Shown here: piece after piece, positions 60,575 to 64,000 of the stretch
How positions within the stretch are numbered: the stretch's first letter is position 1
How the letters are laid out: every line of letters starts with the position of its first letter
NCBI RefSeq assembly: GCF_049898325.1
Contig: NZ_JAFCXL010000002.1
Location: 62,001-126,000 of the forward strand
From: JAFCUW01 sp049898325
GTDB taxonomy: Bacteria > Pseudomonadota > Gammaproteobacteria > Burkholderiales > Burkholderiaceae_D
Direction: 5' to 3'
Length of the DNA stretch: 64,000 nucleotides
The notes under the pieces: model-generated
What the model saw: the letters and a program-made list of their open reading frames with translations, nothing else
Databases searched by the model: none
Told to the model about the DNA's origin: nothing
Program-made: the position numbers and the translations under genes

Positions 60575-61237
60575 TTATTCCAGCGTCCAGACATATTGCA
60601 TTTGCATCCACGCCTTTTCAGGCTTGCCGTCGGTGGTGCCCGGCTTGAAGCGGCATTTGCTGATACCCGTCACAGCGGCTTTGTCCAGGTCACGGAAGCC
60701 GCTCGATTTCAGGATCTTCGAATCGGCAACACGGCCATCTTCGGCGATCAGGAATTGCAGCGTCACAGTGCCGGTTTCTTCGTTACGCAAGGAGGCTTTC
60801 GGCCATTCCGGTTTTGCGCAGGTGTTGAAATCGGCCACTGCCGCGACGCGTGCAGGGTTCGGGTTCGCTGCCGGTGCAGGAGGCGCGGCTGGTGCAGGCG
60901 GCGCTTTTTGCAGTTCGTTCGAGGCTGGTTTCGCCTGCGAGGTCACCGCAATGGTGTTCTGCACCGGAGGAGGTTGCTGCACGTTCACCTCGACTGGCGG
61001 GATGAATGGTGGCGGCGGCGCCTTCATTTCTGGTGGAGGCGGTGGTGGCGGAATTTCTTTCGGTGGGGGAGGCGCCTGCTCCTCAATGATCTTGGTCTCT
61101 ACCGCTTCAGCCATCTTGGTGACCATGCGCTTGCCGAGACCGGTAATGATCCCGTAGGCAACCAGCACGTGCAAGAGGATGACAATGGTGATCCCAGTGA
61201 CATTCTTCCCGGGCTGCTTATCATGCGAAAAATTCAT
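60575..61237 (-). CDS. tonB: Energy transducer TonB
   Basis: A 220-residue protein: N-terminal transmembrane helix (ITIVILLHVLVAYGIITG), a Pro-rich periplasmic spacer (repeats of EIPPPPPPPEMKAPPPP type), and the TonB C-terminal domain with EETGTVTLQFLIAEDGRVAD. Two Cys in the C-terminal domain may form a disulfide. The ATG at 61237 has GGAG about nine bases upstream and avoids a TTG start seven codons earlier. It energises outer-membrane receptors for iron complexes and the like. Confidence 0.93.
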   Translation of the reverse strand: MNFSHDKQPGKNVTGITIVILLHVLVAYGIITGLGKRMVTKMAEAVETKIIEEQAPPPPKEIPPPPPPPEMKAPPPPFIPPVEVNVQQPPPVQNTIAVTSQAKPASNELQKAPPAPAAPPAPAANPNPARVAAVADFNTCAKPEWPKASLRNEETGTVTLQFLIAEDGRVADSKILKSSGFRDLDKAAVTGISKCRFKPGTTDGKPEKAWMQMQYVWTLE

Positions 61238-61828
61238 GCCTGCTTTCTCCAATACCAACTCTTTTTGTTCCTACTACTAAACCCACAAAACACGGCAAGA
61301 CCTGCGACCGTATCCGGGACATCGGCGAATTATACCTACGAATTCTTTTTTGCACATACATTTTTCATGCCGCAAACGTCTGTTATCTCACAGTGAAAAT
61401 GATGTTTACCGGACGTCATTTTGCACGCTGCGCTGCGGTGCAGCATCGGCCAAAATCGCCCCGGAAAAGCGCGACGTCCCACGACAATTCGCACCAAACA
61501 AGTGCAAATTGCGTCGAATTCGCAAATGGAAAACTTTCGCAATGAAAAAGCCACACTCAGCGTACACACTACGGTGTTGATATGGCGATATTACTAACTA
61601 TAGGGGGAATGCCGGCGAGATGTCGTACGCTTGAACAGCGTGGGCACCGCAGCGCGGCAGTCACCCATATAGCATGGGGTGATGGAAGGGCGCTGTGTTG
61701 ATATATCTATACAGGGCGCGGCAGGGGAAGGAACGCCTTGCGCGACGCGCTATATAAGAGGGGGACGGCGCGGGCGCCGCGCGCCGGGCGCCGCGCGCCG
61801 CGCGCCGCGCCGGGGGCGCGCTGTCGTG
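61238..61828. other. 590-base region between tonB and the SpoVR gene
   Basis: No supported gene. A -10-like TATAAT (minus strand, 61329-61334) may belong to tonB, 91 bases from its ATG. No canonical Fur box is seen. AT-rich patches (ATATATC, CTATATAAG) alternate with an extreme GC block at about 61766-61820. Confidence 0.5.
61772..61799. repeat. GC-only tandem repeat (two 14-base units)
   Basis: GGGCGCCGCGCGCC occurs twice in perfect tandem and continues as GCGCGCCGCGCC. It lies 30 bases after the SpoVR stop and is able to fold into strong GC hairpins, but has no T tract. Confidence 0.8.
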
Positions 61829-63355
61829 TCAGTGGCGTGCGCGTTTTTCGCGCCGCACTTCGAGGCTGCTGACGACGTGGCCGTTGGGGTCCACTGTTTC
61901 CAGGTGCACATCGAAGCCCCACAAGCGTGCCACGTGTCGCAGTACTTCCTGGGCCTGCTGGTTGAGCGGGCGCCGCTGGAACTGGCTGTGGCGCAGGGTG
62001 AGCGCGCGGTCGTCGCGTGTATTGACCTGCCAGACCTGGATGTTGGGCTCGCGGTTGCCCAGGTTGTACTGTTCGGCCAGTTGCTGGCGCACGTAGCGGT
62101 AGCCCTGCTCGTCATGGATGGCGGAAATCTGCAGTTTTTCCTTGCGGTCGTCGTCGAGCACGGCGAAGAAGTGAAAATCACGGATCAGCTTGGGCGACAG
62201 GTACTGGGCGATAAAACTTTCGTCCTTGAAATTGCGCATGGCGAAGTCGAGCGTGCTGCGCCAGTCGCTGCCGGCAATGGCGGGGAACCATTCCCGGTCT
62301 TCCGCAGTGGGTGCTTCGCAGATGCGGCGGATGTCACTCATCATGGCGAAGCCCAGCGCATACGGGTTGATGCCGTTGTAACACTGGCTGGTGGCCGAAG
62401 GCTGGAACACCACGTTGGTGTGGCTTTGCAAGAACTCCATCATGAAGCCGTCGCCCACGATGCCTTCTTTATAGAGCTGCTGCAAGATCGTGTAGTGCCA
62501 GAAGGTGGCCCAGCCTTCGTTCATGACCTGGGTCTGGCGCTGGGGATAAAAATACTGGGAGATCTTGCGGGTGATGCGCACCAGTTCGCGTTGCCATGGT
62601 TCGAGCAGGGGCGCGTATTTTTCGATGAAATATAAAAGGTTTTCCTCGGGTTCGGGCGGGAAGCGGGGCGGCGTCGCGTCGCTGGCCTGCTCGTCGCGCC
62701 GCGGCACGGTGCGCCACAAGGCATTCACTTGCGACTGGGCGTATTCCTCGCGCTCTTTCAGGCGGGCGTTTTCCTGCGCCAGCGACAGCTTGGCCGGCCG
62801 CTTGTAGCGGTCGACCCCGTAGTTTTGCAAGGCGTGGCAGGAATCGAGCAATTGTTCGACAGCATCGATGCCGTGGCGCTGCTCGCACTCGGCGATGTAG
62901 TTCTTGGCGAATACCATGTAGTCGACGATGGCGTCGGCGTCGGTCCAGGTGCGAAACAGGTAATTGCCTTTAAAGAAGGAGTTGTGGCCATAGGCGGCGT
63001 GGGCGATCACCAGCGCCTGCATGGTCAGGCTGTTTTCCTCCATCAGGTAGGCGATGCAGGGATTGGAGTTGATGACGATTTCGTAGGCCAGTCCCATCTG
63101 CCCCCGCTTGTAGCTTTTCTCCGTCGATAAAAAGTGCTTGCCGAATGACCAGTGATTGTAGGAGACGGGCATGCCCACCGAAGTGTAGGCATCCATCATT
63201 TGCTCGGCGGTGATGATTTCGAGCTGGTTGGGGTAGGTATCGAGCCCGAAGCTTTCAGCGACGCGGCGGATTTCTTCGTGGGCGTGTTCGATCAGGTCGA
63301 ACGTCCATTCCGACTGCTCGGGCAGGGCGCGGGGGTGTTGGGGATCTCGGGGCAT
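61829..63355 (-). CDS. SpoVR family protein
   Basis: A 508-residue cytosolic protein. MPVSYNHWSFGKHF, NPCIAYLMEENSLTMQALVIAHAA (split over the conserved helix) and MNEGWATFWHYTILQ are hallmarks of SpoVR. The family is found with PrkA and YeaH/YhbH in proteobacteria that do not sporulate, in a stress or stationary-phase setting. The ATG at 63355 is preceded by GAGG; it is seven bases after the YeaH-like stop. Confidence 0.93.
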   Translation of the reverse strand: MPRDPQHPRALPEQSEWTFDLIEHAHEEIRRVAESFGLDTYPNQLEIITAEQMMDAYTSVGMPVSYNHWSFGKHFLSTEKSYKRGQMGLAYEIVINSNPCIAYLMEENSLTMQALVIAHAAYGHNSFFKGNYLFRTWTDADAIVDYMVFAKNYIAECEQRHGIDAVEQLLDSCHALQNYGVDRYKRPAKLSLAQENARLKEREEYAQSQVNALWRTVPRRDEQASDATPPRFPPEPEENLLYFIEKYAPLLEPWQRELVRITRKISQYFYPQRQTQVMNEGWATFWHYTILQQLYKEGIVGDGFMMEFLQSHTNVVFQPSATSQCYNGINPYALGFAMMSDIRRICEAPTAEDREWFPAIAGSDWRSTLDFAMRNFKDESFIAQYLSPKLIRDFHFFAVLDDDRKEKLQISAIHDEQGYRYVRQQLAEQYNLGNREPNIQVWQVNTRDDRALTLRHSQFQRRPLNQQAQEVLRHVARLWGFDVHLETVDPNGHVVSSLEVRREKRARH

Positions 63356-63362
63356 GGCGGCC

Positions 63363-64000
63363 TCACTTCGGCTGTTTCTTGAACAGTTCGCGGAACACCG
63401 GGTAGATATCGGCCGGCGTGACGATTTTCTGCATGGCAAAGTTGGCGTGATGGTCGCCCACTTCGGCGTACTGTTCCCACAGGTTCTGCTGTGGGCCGTC
63501 GGTGATTTCGACGTAGGTGTAGTACTGCACCTTGGGCATGACGGCGTTGATCAGCAACTGCTTGCACAGCACCGAGTCGTTGTCCCAGTTGTCGCCGTCG
63601 GAGGCCTGGGCGACATAGCTGTTCCAGTCGCCACTGCCGTAACGTTCGCTGAGGATTTTCTGCAGCAGGTGCAGGGCGGACGACACCACCGTGCCACCCG
63701 ATTCGCGGGAATGGAAAAATTCGTTTTCGTCCACTTCGGCGGCGGCCGTGTGGTGGCGAATGAACACCACCTCGATTTTGTCGTAGGCGCGCTTGAGGAA
63801 CAGGTACAGCAGGATAAAGAAGCGCTTGGCAGTGTCCTTGCGCCCCTCGTCCATGGAGCCGGAGACATCCATGATGCAAAACATGACGGCCTGGGTGGAC
63901 GGCTTGGGCACCTTGATGCGGTTGCTGTAGCGCAGGTCGAAGGGATCGATGAAGGGGATCGCCAGCAGGCGCGTGTGCAGGTGATGCACGAGTTTTTTCA
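63363..64000 (-). CDS. YeaH/YhbH family (DUF444) protein, C-terminal part
   Basis: About 212 residues are inside the window; the N-terminus lies beyond base 64000. The von Willebrand-like MIDAS motif DVSGSMDEGRKDTAKRFF and VVFIRHHTAAAEVDE are typical of YeaH. It is directly followed by SpoVR in the same direction. A PrkA kinase gene would be expected upstream but lies, if present, outside. Confidence 0.92.
   Translation of the reverse strand, partial: KKLVHHLHTRLLAIPFIDPFDLRYSNRIKVPKPSTQAVMFCIMDVSGSMDEGRKDTAKRFFILLYLFLKRAYDKIEVVFIRHHTAAAEVDENEFFHSRESGGTVVSSALHLLQKILSERYGSGDWNSYVAQASDGDNWDNDSVLCKQLLINAVMPKVQYYTYVEITDGPQQNLWEQYAEVGDHHANFAMQKIVTPADIYPVFRELFKKQPK

Noticed and set aside
61238..61600. 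Fur box in front of tonB
   Set aside because: Looked for because TonB systems are often iron-regulated; no 19-base Fur-like palindrome is present by eye.

Overview
The window is a GC-rich (roughly two-thirds G+C by eye), densely coded bacterial chromosome segment. The gene content points to a betaproteobacterium of the Oxalobacteraceae (Massilia/Duganella/Janthinobacterium type): a ribF-ileS-lspA-coaBC-dut cluster, paired Aat and Bpt N-degron transferases, a phasin, a CysTWA-CysB operon, and protein sequences that look like those of Massilia relatives. The genus assignment is inference; no rRNA or taxonomic marker was compared. No prophage, insertion sequence, integrase or CRISPR array is visible.

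Layout. 1-7 kb: the end of a BON-domain protein, then a signalling cluster of an HDOD protein, a PAS-PAS-GGDEF-EAL protein whose EAL half looks inactive, and a hybrid histidine kinase with two receiver domains. 7-11 kb: a decayed-looking stretch with a small membrane ORF, tRNA-Lys with its terminator, an orphan GspE/PilB-type ATPase, a spermidine-synthase-like protein and a glycine-zipper envelope protein. 11.5-16.6 kb: orphan barstar, purN, an RsmB-family methyltransferase, an MscS channel and a fatty-acid desaturase. 16.7-24 kb: a DUF418 membrane protein, a periplasmic penicillin-acylase-family hydrolase, rpmB-rpmG, radC, an FKBP isomerase and ispH. 24-28.5 kb: the branched-chain amino acid ABC transporter livHMGF behind two hairpins, then a phasin with a duplicated upstream motif. 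28.8-34.4 kb: mixed metabolic and envelope genes (EamA exporter, nitroreductase, PBP7-type endopeptidase, IclR regulator, DgkA, RBBP9-like hydrolase, 1-Cys peroxiredoxin).

34.5-43 kb is a sulfur island: a TSUP transporter, cysT-cysW-cysA-cysB with ATGA overlaps, then cystathionine beta-synthase/OASS, cystathionine gamma-lyase and serine acetyltransferase. Together these would import sulfate, make O-acetylserine and move sulfur from homocysteine to cysteine. 43-47.3 kb is a minus-strand NUDIX-aat-bpt-pyrD-aldo/keto reductase run with an unusual chain of overlapping mini-ORFs between the first two genes. 47.4-51 kb holds tRNA-fMet, an AlkA-type glycosylase, XdhC, a 44-residue membrane protein and an M48-like lipoprotein lacking the HExxH motif. 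51-57 kb is ribF-ileS-lspA-coaBC-dut. 57-61 kb is a tonB-exbB-exbD-exbD-TPR operon with a hairpin in each of its three longer gaps. 61.8-64 kb holds SpoVR and a partial YeaH/YhbH protein.

Most of the window is housekeeping or common accessory metabolism. I found no clearly new multi-gene system. The best leads are small-scale: the mini-ORF chain before aat, the hairpins in the tonB operon and the liv leader, the duplicated motif before the phasin gene, the degenerate EAL and M48 proteins, and the small membrane ORF.
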